From Balanoglossus misakiensis (lineage: Eukaryota; Hemichordata), in contig CM082585.2 of the NCBI GenBank assembly GCA_040954595.2, positions 8,928,001 through 8,992,000 of the forward strand: a stretch of DNA of 64,000 nt, written 5' to 3'. Numbering within the stretch: position 1 is the first letter of the stretch; each line of letters opens with the position of its first letter. Of the stretch, positions 1-13,500 are shown piece after piece. Made by a program: the position numbers and the translations under genes. The notes beneath the pieces were generated by a model. The model was given only the letters and a program-made list of their open reading frames with translations. It was not told the origin of the DNA and made no database searches.

Positions 1-1400
1 CCTTGAACATGTTTGTAACTTTTTTCAAAAATTTGTATATTTAAATGCAAGATGATAAAGATGGTGGAGGCTTAGCTTGTTCATGTGAAGACAAAATTAC
101 ATTCTGTACATATGTATTTCTTCTGATGAAACTTAGAAGCATGTTATAGATGCCAAAACCAATATTTACTCATCGGAAGTATGATTTTTTAATCATCTTT
201 CAGAAGACCCCTTTCACCCCCTGTCTCGTGTGGTTTGACCTCACTGGTTTTTATTGGTTGAGCCGCTCCAAGCACAGGCAAGTGGGGATGAGAGGGTTAT
301 TCCATAATAATTAAAAGATTTTTCAGAAAATAACACGTATTACATGTAGGTAAGTTCAATATTTTTCAGATGACAAACACTGCAAATAAGAAGCTCTGCA
401 TTTATCCCCAGGAGTGGTTTTAAGCTTATCTTCCCTAGTATTATCCCCCCATTTGATTAGATATGTGTAAGTCTTACCTGTGGGTGGACCAATCTATGTG
501 TTCCAGAATAGGGGTAGCAGGTTTGTTGTGATTCGAAGAAGGGGAGGGGTAGTTACATCTGTCGTATTTTTCCGCCTTTTTGGAGGAATCCATTCCAAAA
601 GTACTACTAGGTGTTTTTGCCAGAGATAAATTCTTGGAAAAATCTTGATCTCAGTATGAATGTGAAAGTTTCGAGTGGTGTAGTTGTCAGGGTCAGTAGA
701 TGCAAGTACGGGCCACTGGTGTGATTGTGAAGAATGTTGACTCACGGTCACTCTACACTCCTAAATAAAACTGTTTCCAGGTGCTTTGTGTATTGCATGA
801 AATTATGTCAGTAATCATTCTATAGATACACCGTCTCTCCTTTCTATATCGCTGTTCTTCTAGTCAGCATTGCAAATTTTCAACCCTAAACTTATGGTCA
901 GTTTTGAAAATAAAATAAAGAAAGCGCGACTTTTGACACAACCATAATTAGATACATGTAACTCTATCGTGTTCTGAGAAAAAGAAGCAGAACCACAGAA
1001 TTCAAAGATGGTTTTTCTTTGTATAGTGCCACTTGTTTGGGTTTAGATTTTGTACTTGTTGTTTTGCATAAATCTAATTTGCATATTTTCATAGTTTACT
1101 TTGGTATTTGCCTTTTTCTTTCTCTTTTCAACTTTTTACATAAAATCAAAAAGTTAGTGAGATGAGAAATAAAGAAACAGTTATGAAATCAATAATTTGT
1201 ACTTCCTGTTGATCAAGCCATGAAAATTTCACTGATTTAGGTAAAATTGTTGTATAAAGTGTGTGTAGAAAATTCTGTTAAGTTGTGGTAAATAACGTTT
1301 TTTCTTTCCATATTTGAAATGGAACTCAGAGTCTCTGAAATAAGGTCGTTTTATACAATTCCCTTCGTGCCCATATTTGGTAATGCAGACTAATTTTGCC

Positions 1401-1420
1401 GGTCAAAGGTCATGACCTTT
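1401..1420. promoter_or_regulatory. Nuclear-receptor-type palindrome (DR1 plus IR0)
   Basis: GGTCAAAGGTCATGACCTTT is a direct repeat of GGTCA-type half-sites with one base between them, and its second half-site is also mirrored (AGGTCATGACCT), the classical zero-spaced palindrome bound by thyroid or retinoid-type receptors. It is a motif match only; no gene start lies close by. Chance occurrence or a repeat-borne copy is possible. Confidence 0.3.
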
Positions 1421-2047
1421 CCACAGGTTGTAATAGTGTATTAAATCCCTCACCGTTGATGAGACCAATGACAGTTACATCAGTATTGTATTTTTTTGAG
1501 GTGGTTGCTATTGTAACAACTTACTGTAAACAGTATGTATTTTTAAAAATAAAACAATAATTTTTTTGCCATAATACTGTGGACGATGTGTTATTTTGTT
1601 CATGTTTAAGAAAAGCCAAAAGTAACATGTATTGGAACTGATGGTGTTCTATCCCATAGTAATGTTGGCTATCTACAACCTCATAGGTTACAATATCCCT
1701 CATATCCTTATAGCCCTCTATTCCAATGTCAAATATTTTTGTCTTTGTACAAAGACCATGCTGGTATCTAGAGGGCGCTGTCACATAGCCCCAGGTCTTC
1801 TCTGCGGCTGGTATTTCTTCCTCAGTGGAAATTATCATTAAAGTGAGTGTATGGTTAGAAATTCTATAAATAATATTATATTATACCAGTATATTGATGG
1901 TGTAAATCACGCTATTTGATTGGTCGAGACACGACATGTGACCGTGATATATTAGCCATATACATATATAGTCATATATCATAGTCAAAGAAAATGCCTT
2001 TTTAAAATGTTTTATGCAAAGTTTCAATATACTGGCATAATATAATA

Positions 2048-2188
2048 GCAATAAAACACCCCCAGCTATGGTATACCACTCGATTTTGACCAGTTCAACT
2101 CCATATACGCACTCGCTATCGCTCGTGCGTATATGTCGTGAACTGGTCAAAATCTCGTGGTATACCATGGCTGGGGGTGTTTTATTGC
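2048..2188. repeat. 141-bp foldback (inverted-repeat) element, MITE-like
   Basis: The two arms, each about 65 bases, are nearly perfect reverse complements. The left arm begins GCAATAAAACACCCCCAGC and the right arm ends GCTGGGGGTGTTTTATTGC; both contain GGTATACCA and ATTTTGACCAGTTC, around a short centre near CTATCG. No coding capacity is visible. This is the form of a non-autonomous foldback transposon or MITE. Target-site duplications are not obvious, so the exact ends are uncertain. Confidence 0.8.
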
Positions 2189-5100
2189 TTAAATAAAACA
2201 CGACCATGTTTACAATCAAAGCATTTATGAAAAGATCATTAATCTCGAACATTTCTAACTTAGATATTCTAAATAACCAGCTGTTCTCACATGCGATCTG
2301 AAAATAACTATGAGGATATCTATTTTAAATGGTGATAGCATTTAATATTCTAGTCACTGCCATATTGGGAAGGTACATAAAAAGGAAACTGGCTTTCACA
2401 TGCCTAGATCTGAAGCTTATGAAATTTGAGAGCTCAAAAAAAAAGACTATATAGTGTTTGTGCTTGCAATATCTGAGAGCAACACATGCGTGGCATTTCT
2501 GGGTGCTCAGGTACATGTCGACCTACTTCAACAATTTTGACCTCTGTGTAACATAGCAGTCATAAGCATGATAACTAAGATAGGGGGCCTTGTGCGTGGA
2601 ACGTGGAACCCTGGGTGGTGCCAAGATTTTTTAATAATTTCAGCCACATACATTCTGCGAGTGTCGCAGTGTCAATGCAGGGAATTGAAAAAACAAAACA
2701 ATTATGACTTTCATGGAGGCAGAGGGTCCGTGATTCAGCGACGATATAAGAGCTCAAATATTATACATCACTTGAAAATAAAGAATAAAAATTGTATGAT
2801 TATGATTGACAGTTGTCGAATATCATCAAATGAAATTGGCCTGAAGTGTGTTGATGGCTGTTTGCAAATTTGCTGTTCTCTCAATAACACTAGTTGTGGA
2901 CAGATTACTCTACTGCTATTAATAACCTGTTTACACATCGCACAAATTATTGCATGGGCGTTTTTGCATGTCATTTCCACAACAGCGTGAGGGCATGTGT
3001 TCTTGCATGTAAACCTGCAAATAACACTTTTCTCTGGACATACACAACAGCAAATCGATCACTTGAGTTCTCCTTTATGTGCTCAAATTTGTGCCAGCTA
3101 GTCTTTCATTGCAAAATAACAATTATATCAGACGTTTGACTCTAATTGAAAAAGACACAGAAAAACAGAGGGCAAAGTTTGCTGCAGAGGTTACCATACG
3201 CATGATCCAGAAATACTTATGTTCTAAATATTTGCACTCACATGATACACATTGTGGCCTGGCACCATATGTTGGAACATACTGACTCAGCTATCCATCA
3301 GTGTATTCTATAAAGCTGTGTTGGTGCAATATGACCAGTGGTAGGGGCATTAAAATATGAATAATTATTTTTTTTTATAAGAGTGCTCCATTGTGATTTG
3401 ACTTCTGTACAATATTTTCTCATAATATATGACCTATCTCTTTTTTAATTTTGTAAATATTTTAAAACACATACCCTAAGATACACATGCATGTGTGAGT
3501 ACAGGCTTACATGAATGGATTGAGAAAGGGCATGTATTTTTAAAGAATTTCAGCTGCTAATATTCATGTTCATCATAATTTACCATATCTCCTACTATTA
3601 ACCTTTATAGCCATTCTGATAGGTCAATGCAACTTCCATTGGATGTTGTTCCCCATATTTTACTAACTCACATAAGCTGATGAACAGTCTGTTTGTACGG
3701 CTTGTATCAATCTTGGCAGATTGCCCGCTGCAGCTCTGCAGCATAGCCGTATGTCTCTCCTAATGAAATTTTACGTCCGGTTAGACTCTACAAGTACCAA
3801 GACTATAGGCACAGTCAGGCATCCAGCATTGCCACGGTAACCGTTCCTTCGCGCGAGATGAACTCTCCCGGGGAGGTTTTTATCAGTCTGTGAAAAGGGC
3901 GAAAGTCAAATTGTTTGATTTTTTTTTCTTCTTCGCCAAAAGACGGTCGCTCGATCGGTCAGCTTTGATGGATGAGGGAAAACAGAGGTGGAAAATTCCT
4001 GGGAAAATTGACTGCAAAATTGAATGTGGGGGGAAATGCCGTGCATGAGCTCTGTAATACAACACGGCAATCTATGGTTTCCATCTTCTGATGTCTGAAA
4101 CCAAATAAATAAGAGCATTTGACCGTAATGATTATGGAATTTGATTTAATTATCAGTATGATAGTCTGTCACAGGCAAGAACTTCATTTCCTCAATATAG
4201 AGAAAGACTTAACTATATCACTGCAGTCAGCAGATTAAATTCACAAATAATTGTTTTTAAAATTGTGAATATATATTCATGAAATAGCTGTAAAATATTT
4301 CTGGTTGTTTCTTACAATATGCATAGTTAATAAATGAAGACATGGATCTCCATGGTAACGCGTTGAAATCTACATACTCTGGAATAAACAAGTCAAAGAG
4401 TTAGATTACAGTAGATGTTGTTATTACAAAACCACCTGACCAAAATGTCATAGCCATCAACTGTGTACGAGTCCATTAGACGATCATTTGAAAATCATTG
4501 ATTTGAATTCGTTTTTGTGGGGTCAAAAACTATTAGATCAGAGATGCTATTTTGAGCAACTAAATATTCATATTTTTTACCTGTTGACATCAGCTGTCAA
4601 TCATGCTATGGGCCGTATAGAGGTCTTTGCCATGAAGACAGCATATGGAATGGCGCCATGAATCTTCGAAAGGGAGATTGCTGCTTGGTTTATCAGCAGT
4701 AATTCCCAACTCGGAGGTGATGAGCGTGCATTGATTTCATAGTTTCTGGAACCTGAAAATTTTAGTTTATTGTGTCACTCACAGCAGACACAAGTTCTTT
4801 ATAATGAAATCCCATTTATTTTTCACACAACCATGTAAAACTGGCCATTTACTATACAGTTCTTCCATTCAGATAATTAACGTCTTACAGATATCCCTTA
4901 CCAGCCATGGTTACCATGGCAATGTCTAGTAATCCACCACCGGGGTTCAAAAGGTCACATATCGTAACCAAGTAATCAAATTTTTCTGCTCGGGAGAAAT
5001 TAATCAACAACTGTCGCTGCATGCTATTAAGACAAAAGTTGATTTAATAGCAAAGGGAAAAAAATCAAAAATCAATTTGATTAACTGCAGGCTTGTGTTC

Positions 5101-6469
5101 TTTGGGACCGTGACCATTTTGTGGTTCATATAGAAAAAATGTCACAGCCCTTTTTGCTACATCAGGCCTTCAGAGGAGCTTAATATATTAAACAGTTTTT
5201 TGGTTTGAAAAAAATATAACATTTAACCATATTGCATCATATCATGGATTGACAATCTGACATGCAATCAAGAGAGAGTGATCAAATCACCCCTTCTGCT
5301 TACTGTGCCAGTATTATCCCTTTCTGGGGTTGCCATGGTAAAAGCTTTACCCTGACTCTTATCCGGGCGGGATTGGATCACTATCCAACTCTGAGTGCCC
5401 GGACTCCTTTTTTTCTTCGCCCACGCATCTTTTGATGTGGATGAGACATCCTGGCTGAACTCTTACTCTTTTCGTCATGGTAACCAACCTTGAAGACCTG
5501 GCAGAAATAATGTCAAGGGGAAAAGAAACAACAATGAACAAGCTCCCAGAAACAACACAAGTTGATTGACGGCTACAGGAATTGTCAGTTTGAAATCTTT
5601 ATTTGTTTCTTATTTCAGAAATCAGTAGAGTCACTCTCTCCTTCATAATCTGCAAAAAATAAGCCTGAGTTAAGAAATGGTTTACGGCTGCTATACATTC
5701 AACAGTGATTTAACCAACCATGATTGATTTGACATTTTCAGAGGAAATTAGTCCCCATCATATACGCACATTAACTTTCTGTAATTGGGCAGTCCTTTCC
5801 TGAGATATGTCAAAATCGATAAAAATATGACTGGATTCTCTCTCGTACATTTGCTGGATTGCTGGATTTATCTTATATTTGCTGACCATTCACAGTGACC
5901 CCTTTTCAAATGCCCCCCCCCCCCTCCATTTTGATCCTCTTTATCATACATTTAGACTCTTCCACCCTTCTTTTGGAAATGGAAAATGCCAAGGTCAAAG
6001 GGTTCAATCACATACCACTTTTGTTATAATTCATATTTTATCCCAATCAAATATTTTTTTTCCGAAATGAGGCAGTTAATAAATTTATTGGTAAAAACAT
6101 ATTTATGTTTTCCACCCATTTTGCACATGCCATGACAAGGTTGCCATGACAATACATTCCTAGTACCAGATGTGAAATGATGTAATATAATGCCAGTGGG
6201 TAAATGATTAACAAACAAATAAACTAAGAGGTCATGGATATTGACCCTTGTCTGACAATTGGGATCAGGTGATGTTTGAGACTGATATAAATGGAGATAG
6301 CTATTTTATTATGTACATTTTTATGGAGACAATGCACTTTTCTGTAGAGACTGTACCCGCATGACGATTAGATATTGGATACACTGACTACTACTTCTAT
6401 AGTACTAGTATATTGCATACTATGTATTTTGGAAAGAAATCAGCCATTCAGTGCATCTATTATCATATC

Positions 6470-7500
6470 CCCTGGACATGATTGCCTTGTTCAGGGGAGC
6501 TGGGCGCGATCGTGGGAGGCAAGCTCCCGATGAAAACGGAATACGAATGCAAAGTTTATCGGGAGAAGATGGCGTCTGCGGAAACGTAGCGAGAAATTTA
6601 CACGTGCATACAATCCGTTGCATTGACGGTCATTTTGCATTCCCCGCACGTACATCGCTCAACGTACGCGATGCGTTGAATACCTAACGAGGTGGCGGGA
6701 TGGCCTACTTTCCGATGACATAAATACGATGTCTATGTCTGCCAGCTGATTTGAATTTCAAAGTGATGATGTCATTCGGTGGGATCAGATTGTGTTTGTT
6801 TGTCGGACAGAAAGGTCGTCATCCCTGCAGACTTTTATTCCTGGTCACGGGCGCAATCGACACTACTAATGCAGATTTCACGGCCGTCCGTTACTGTAAT
6901 TGATCACGTGGTGGCTTTTATTTGCAACACTGTCTGACGTGTTTTGTCTCAATCCGCCGTTTGTTTATTCACAATTATTCTGCAAGAATTCTGCACTGGA
7001 ACGGAATATATGTTATTCTGATACTGATAAATTGCATAAAATTAAGAAAAATAAGCAGGAATAGCCTACAGATCGGACGATTGCTTAGGGGTCAAAAGAC
7101 GTGAAATAAAGTAGTTCCTCGCGGCTGCAAACCAAGATGAGGTACAATGAGGTTCGACCGCCATATTGCAGCTGTCACCCCAAGAACTTGTGAGAGCCCT
7201 GTGCGTTTGAATACTTGATTTCACTGCGATATTCTCTTATTTTAGAGCGGTATCCACCTGAAATCGACGCCAAACGATCCAAGGATTCGATTTTTCGTAC
7301 TTCTGTTCAGAATTACTGGATAATTCGGCGGTTCGCCCGGTTATAATTTTGGTCACCGTTGTCTGTGCTGTGTGCAGTGTGGGCTTCGTGGACAAATAAT
7401 CGCTGAGGGTGAGTGCAGTTTTATTGTTGCGTGAGCGATCTCCATTTTCGGAGCTCTTGCCGACGTGTTTTGTTCTCTCAGCTAATCCCCGCAAACTGTG
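6470..7500 (+). promoter_or_regulatory. CpG-rich promoter-like region upstream of the TBL1-type gene
   Basis: This segment has many more CpG dinucleotides than its flanks and carries YY1-like motifs (AAGATGGCG near 6566, CCGCCATATT near 7160). It ends just past a good splice donor (GAGG/gtgagt at 7408/7409). These features suit a housekeeping-type promoter with a non-coding first exon. The next + strand gene is the TBL1-type gene, whose coding start lies 16 kb downstream behind a clear 5'UTR splice acceptor. The link between them is inferred from known vertebrate orthologues, which have long 5' introns. Confidence 0.4.
7130..7408 (+). other. Candidate non-coding first exon of the TBL1-type gene
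   Basis: The sequence ends in the strong donor GAGG/gtgagtgc at 7408/7409 and sits inside the CpG-rich segment beside a YY1-like CCGCCATATT motif, as is common just downstream of a transcription start. The left limit is a guess. A transcript joining 7408 to 23408 would confirm it. The 124-codon open frame that follows (7498-7872) shows no recognisable domain and is probably chance. Confidence 0.3.
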
Positions 7501-10500
7501 AATGGACTCGCAGGGAAATGTGCATCGTGTACCCGTGGTAGCGCCGTGGAGAGCGCCTCAGAAATCAGAGTTATAATACGCTGGGGCCCGTCCAAGGTCA
7601 CCAAAACCACCCCGAAAATAATTTGCTTTCGAACACAAGGACGTTCGGGTCGCTTTATTCATGCCAGGCGTGCTGGGCCCCACGCCAGCGTAATTCTGGC
7701 GGATTCAATGAACGTAGGTCGTTCCCGGATCATGCAGACGGGAACTCCTCCTTTCACTTTCGTGAACATCATGTCTAAATACCAATATCACGAAACGAGG
7801 AAATATACTCGAGTGTTTCCGCATTGTAGCAGTTTCTCATCAAAATATAGTTTCGGGTTTTCCCCGAGTTAGACTGCAGACTGTAATGTAAACTGAGTTG
7901 TAATTGGGTATAAGACCTTGGTTATCACATCAATCATACTAGTATATGTAGAGTGTAAAGCCATCAATGCAGACAACAGACCTGGCCCCACCACACATAC
8001 CGCTCTACATCACAAGACGGTTATTCCCCCATCTTGAATTATTCAGTAATTCCAGATAAAGACATTTCATAAAATTAGCAACGCCCAATAAAATATATGT
8101 ACTATTGTTTGATGAACAAGCATTGAATCATTAATTAATGTAATAATAATTGCATATTCCCCAGGAGACATGTGGGAGTGGCGCATTCAAACATGAGGAG
8201 GTAGTAGGTTCTACCTCCATGGTTGAAGAAAGAAATAAATGTCTGTCTTAGATGTTCTCAGTATTATCTGTTGTACATATCACTGTATTATTTGATTTTG
8301 TGTCATGAAATTGATCAGTGGTGGTGAAAAACATGATCAGATGAAAAATGCAATATGGACTGAACAGCAAACACTGATATGTTTCCTTCCAACACTGTCA
8401 ATTTCATGTGCACGAAATTTACATAAATTTGATACTACAATCACAAGGTATAGCGTAGATTTCTGGCTAGCTATATGATATATAACTATAAGTTGTGAAA
8501 CTGACTTTGTAATTTTGTGTGTTAATTTGTTCTTTGTTGTCAAAAATGTGACTTGTCATCCAGTCTGTGAAAATTCTGGATTTACAGGATGGGGCCCGTG
8601 GCAGTGAGGCAAAGGGAGATTGATGGCGTAGTACTTGATTAATGAATTGATTTAATGGAAATCATCGACGTGAGTGTGATTGATGCGAGGGAACGCCGGG
8701 ATAGACGGGCAGAAGGGCTGGGGTCACTCGCCGTGCACGTCCGTAAAGAGTATGGAAATTAGGTCACGGGGCAGGTCTTGCATTTCAATTAAAAGACATC
8801 TCTCCATTAGTCCTATTGGCTTTCAGGGGATGCGGTGGTTGTCATGGCAGTGATAACCAGGTGCTTGGCAACTAATGGCAATCCTTTTATTCTGTGAGTT
8901 GAATAGAAATCTGCGATACTATGAACTAGTCCAGGGTTTTCTGTAGGAGTGTCCTTGCAGTCGGTGAAAATCTTGCCCCTGATGCAGACAGTTTGCAGGT
9001 TGGATGCAGAAGGGTTTGCGAGAGTGTTTGTCGCGATGTTACGTGCGTAGGTTCGGTAATCATGATGAAAGTATAGTCCCTTTCCTTGTGACAACTACTG
9101 ATGTACACTGCATACAACACGCCATATAACGTTTCAGAGACATTGATGGATAGATGGTGTTATTTATACGTGTATGTGCCGACAATGGAATTTCCGATAC
9201 TCAGTTTACGTTTTTCATTTTCATTCTGTTGTAAATTGGTGCTCATCATTTTCAGTCGCGTGATGACAGCTATACAAAAATTTAAATGCTCAATGCAGCA
9301 CATATCAATTTCATTTTATTGGAAAGAAGGGAATTCATTGTTGATTATTTTCTTGGCCTACGTGTAGCTTTTTGCCATGTCAAACTGAGAGGCCAGCATT
9401 GTGTATTGCATTTTCCACACTTCTGGCCTGACACCCCTGCTGAGGTGATGATGTAACTGGTGGCTTCCTGAAGTCAATCAGTCATTAGTTTACTATTGAT
9501 TGGATATACGGTTGTACTCAAAGAGAAGGTGTGAGGGCAGTATTGTAAACGTAATTAGCCCCGTCTGGACTAGAATTTTGCATCTAATCAAGACAGGATC
9601 AGATTCTACCATTGACTTCGAGGGGATGTCAGTTTTCTCAGCAGATTATCAGACTGTGTTAGCTTGCAAATTTTAGTGCACATAATCACTCATAATATTC
9701 ATCGTAAAAGTTCATCTCTGTGTGAAATGATTGCAAAATGACGACCCCCTAAAAGGATATCGGCGTAAACTGTATCAGATGGCGGTCACAGATTATGAGC
9801 TTGTGGAATGCAGGTCAGATTGGTCTTTGGAATAGAAGCAGGGAGCATGCTAATTGGCTGCTCTTGTGGTGTTTTACTGTCTTTACTGTCCACTTGTACT
9901 TGGGACATGCACAGGGGCCTGTGGGTGGTGACTGGTCTTGCTCAAGGCTCTGTGGTCTGAAAATGTTGGATCAAAACCAACGAGGCAAGAAAATGATACA
10001 CATACATCGTCATCTCTCGAATACCTTGCCTGTTACAAAAATTAGCTCATTAGGACGTCTTTGTACTGGCTCGCAGTCGTTATGTGATTTACGCACATTG
10101 TCTGACGAGGAGAAACCAGCAAATATCATGAAGAGCGTGCATTCACGGCGACATCTGATGAGAGTGGAACCATAAATAACGACCTTTGAGAAATTTGACC
10201 AAAAGTTAGGTTGCGATTCTCCCTTGCCTGTCAATCTTGTGTGCCAGGCATCATCGATGCGTACAGGCCCCATCTTGTCTGCAAGATGTAAAGTGGAATT
10301 TATCATGAAGCGCATCTCTGGAGACTCTGAGCACTTCCATGTTCATGTAAAGATTAGACATTAATAAGAAAGATACAAAGTCGGCTGGTCCATCAGTGAC
10401 TTGTTGTTTTCTTTGAATATTTTTTCATACAGTCCGCGAGATTTTCACTTCTGCACCATTTCGGGAAGGAAGGTTATGCTAAGGTTAGATCATAGCATGT

Positions 10501-13500
10501 GTTCATCTGGATAGGATTAAAGAAACTAGCACAGGTCAACCTGAACAATGGGTGTTTATACAGATGGTTGCTCTGGTGTTTGTCTTTTCTCAAGGCTGCT
10601 TTTTTTCCCCCAGTTGTAAAATTTAATGAATTGTATTTAACTACTGAATAATGTGAGACATTATATGTGTGTGGAGTGCTACTCTGTGTAAGCTGACCGT
10701 TATCAAGACGCTACACTGTAATGCTAATGTGGCGTGATGTTGGTCACTACAGTGCTCTGCCATATGTGATGCTGTTGCGTCATAAAATGTTCTGTGAACT
10801 TTTAGGTCCATGGATGTGTGTCCATAGGTTGTCACCCAAACGACTCCATTGGCCAGTCAACTCCTCTCAGTCAAGTTGCCATTTACAAATGATACTGAAA
10901 CATTGGTGAGGTCATAGTATAGGTCATCTGTAATGTGTTAACTGGGACTTTGATCGGACAAAACGTGTCCACACACGCGATTGTTGTCCCACTCCAAATC
11001 TTGTCCGGGCATGAACACCCTAGGACACAAGAATGTCCAGACAACACTGTTCACACACCTATTTTAAGGTCGGCCAAGGCCTGACGAGGGCTGGACAATT
11101 TGATGTTGTGAGAACCTTACACTCCAAGGGCAGATAAAAGAGTTCATATGGATGGATTGAAAAAGTAATATTGCTTTTAGTGGAAAGTCGCTAGTGACCC
11201 CATTTCGAGCAGTTAATAGGACTAGTTGAAAACAGGTGAAAGCTATATTTGGAGCATTGATGGTTTTATGGGTGGTGGTGTTCTGATGAAAGGGGGTGGC
11301 TGATGTACTGAGACTAGGGACCTAGAGATTTTCTGGAATGTGTATAGTCATTGTTTTATTTTACATGAATATCTGCGAAGAATATAGTTCTAGGACTAGT
11401 AGGAGTTTATAAAAATGGTAATCATTTTGAAATTGACATTAAAAAAACTGTTTGCCTGTTCTGACTCATCGGCACTTCTCTCAAAGGTTGTTTTGTACCT
11501 GGAAGGTCATGTGGGATCAATATGGATCAATATATGTGAATGCCAAATGTATGGATGAAGAGTTATAAATATGATGACCTCTGTAGTTGTTTGTGCATGT
11601 ACATGTACATTGCGACAAGTACAGCTGTTTATGTTTTATTATGTATTACTGAAAATTGTCTTCTGAACACGTGCACGGTGACCCTTGATATTTCACGACG
11701 CAGATTATAGCAAGTCACTTGAGTTTTCCATGTAAAGAGTGAACAATATCTGCTTGGCAGATTTGTTGATTTATTTCGGATCCGAGGACAGCGAATGATA
11801 GTTGAGCGCCAGTATCGTGTGGACGACCTAAAATAACTCTCACCCCTGGGAAACGGTTTCATAGCTGTCATGAATGATATTTCCATAAATTACACGTAAA
11901 TGTAACGAGTTTCCCTCGAGCTCGATAAGACTGCGGAGTGGATGTATCAAGCAGATTTTATGTGTAACTTGGGAATTCATACGATTGTCACTAAAACCAA
12001 TTCATGATTTGAAATCTTGTCCTCTGATGGCAGATTTGTAAGCCTGGTGTTATCTGATAGATTTGACGTGGTCGGGGGTTGATCGCCTGGGTCATGATGG
12101 AGCCACAGTGGCGTAATTGTTGGCATAATTGATTGCACTATATGGAGACATCACACAACCCAGATAGAGTTCTGGCCTGCGATGCCCGACGAACCCAACC
12201 TATTTTCAGTTCATCGCTCCGTGAAACCGAACACCCCCATTGCAGTGATCTGTGTTCATTCTGTTTGTCACCTGCCAACAGGCAGCCTGGGCCCTGTACA
12301 GTAACCCTTGCTGTGCGGGACGCCAGTTGACATGTTCCGACTAGCACGTTCCTGTATTAAATAACAGCGACTAGCCCGACAGGTCTGTGCGGTTCGCGAC
12401 TAAACAGGTCATGCAATACCGCAATGTGCGATGAAATATGATCGCATGTCATGAGCGCAGCATTTTGTTGTCACAGTTCGGTATGACATATAAATATATT
12501 ATCACTTATCACTTATAATGATCAGTGTATCTAAGAATTTACTCAAGCAGCAGTTCTTAGGTTTTGAGAACCTGAAAACGCCAGAATTGATTTTGATGTT
12601 TCTCGATCTGTATCAAAGCATCTGACTTGAGTCATTACTTATGAAAATATGAACTAGATACATAATTTTAGTTCCTTGTGAAAACTGGCATTTTCTTACA
12701 ATCGGAGCGTGTTGATTTGAATGGAAGTTGATGCTGAATTCAGTGTTCTGTCTGAAAGAGTTGTATTCTCCAGTTTTGAAAAGATCAATATCATCTACAA
12801 AATCCCTCAGGCACTCTCTTTATATAATTGGGTACAAAATACTCACGGTTGGGGAATATTGGCGAGTGATTTGGGAACCCTGGTAACATTTCTGCCACCC
12901 ATCTATATAAATGCATCAATAACATTACCCGGGGTACGGGTGTACCGTCTTTAACAAAAACACTGATTCAAGAAATCGTAGAAGACGACAGACAGGTAAG
13001 ATTCTGAACTATATCAACTGCAATTTGCTGGGGAATATATGTCTTGGTTGGTAGCCAATGCATATTTGAATATTGTAAATATTCATAAATAGCAAAAAGG
13101 GTTGACTTGTACAAGTTGTAGAGATTCAACTGCGCTTTGAAAAATTTGAACAACTTAATCATCTTTGGGTATAGAGAATGCAGATATTTTATCTTGGAGT
13201 GTGACATTAGAAGGCCAAAATATACTAGGCTTCCTGAAACTCTGCACTAACAGTTTTCACCGATGGAATATTTGAAAGAACTCGTACAAATAAGTGAGTG
13301 ACCCTGCACATCTGAGAATTCCAGGCACTAATAGGAACACATTGTGTTGTTTGGAGGAAGACTGCTGAAAATTGCTCTTGAATTTTTCTTTTTAACCGAA
13401 TGCTTTGGAAATGAATATACCTGGTTTCTTCTTTTTTTCGCTGGCATCTTACAAAAGCACCCCCAGGCCACCGTCTCATCATGTCAAGTGACCGGTGATA

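Larger units (their letters stand above)
1..6450. other. Intergenic or intronic DNA, no gene recognised
   Basis: AT-rich sequence in which every open frame is short and several overlap on opposite strands (for example near 2568-2990), without recognisable domains or paired splice sites. It holds the foldback element at 2048-2188, a nuclear-receptor-like palindrome at 1401-1420 and short homopolymer runs. It could be the 5' flank of the TBL1-type gene or part of another gene's intron. Confidence 0.5.

Noticed and set aside
2568-2990. 140-codon + strand frame
   Set aside because: The translation is cysteine- and isoleucine-rich without family resemblance, and equally open frames exist on the opposite strand.
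7498-7872. 124-codon + strand frame after the CpG-rich segment
   Set aside because: CpG-rich DNA is poor in stops; the translation is basic and shows no domain, and the frame begins beyond the splice donor proposed for the first exon.
8194-8220. let-7-like stretch gaggtagtaggtt
   Set aside because: It matches only the first half of let-7, lacks the leading U and the rest of the mature sequence, and sits in an 8-base-pair mini-palindrome (ggaggtag/ctacctcc), not a precursor-length hairpin.
9795-10315. 126-codon + frame and 101-codon - frame
   Set aside because: They overlap each other on opposite strands, show no domain or paired splice sites, and lie in the presumed TBL1 intron.
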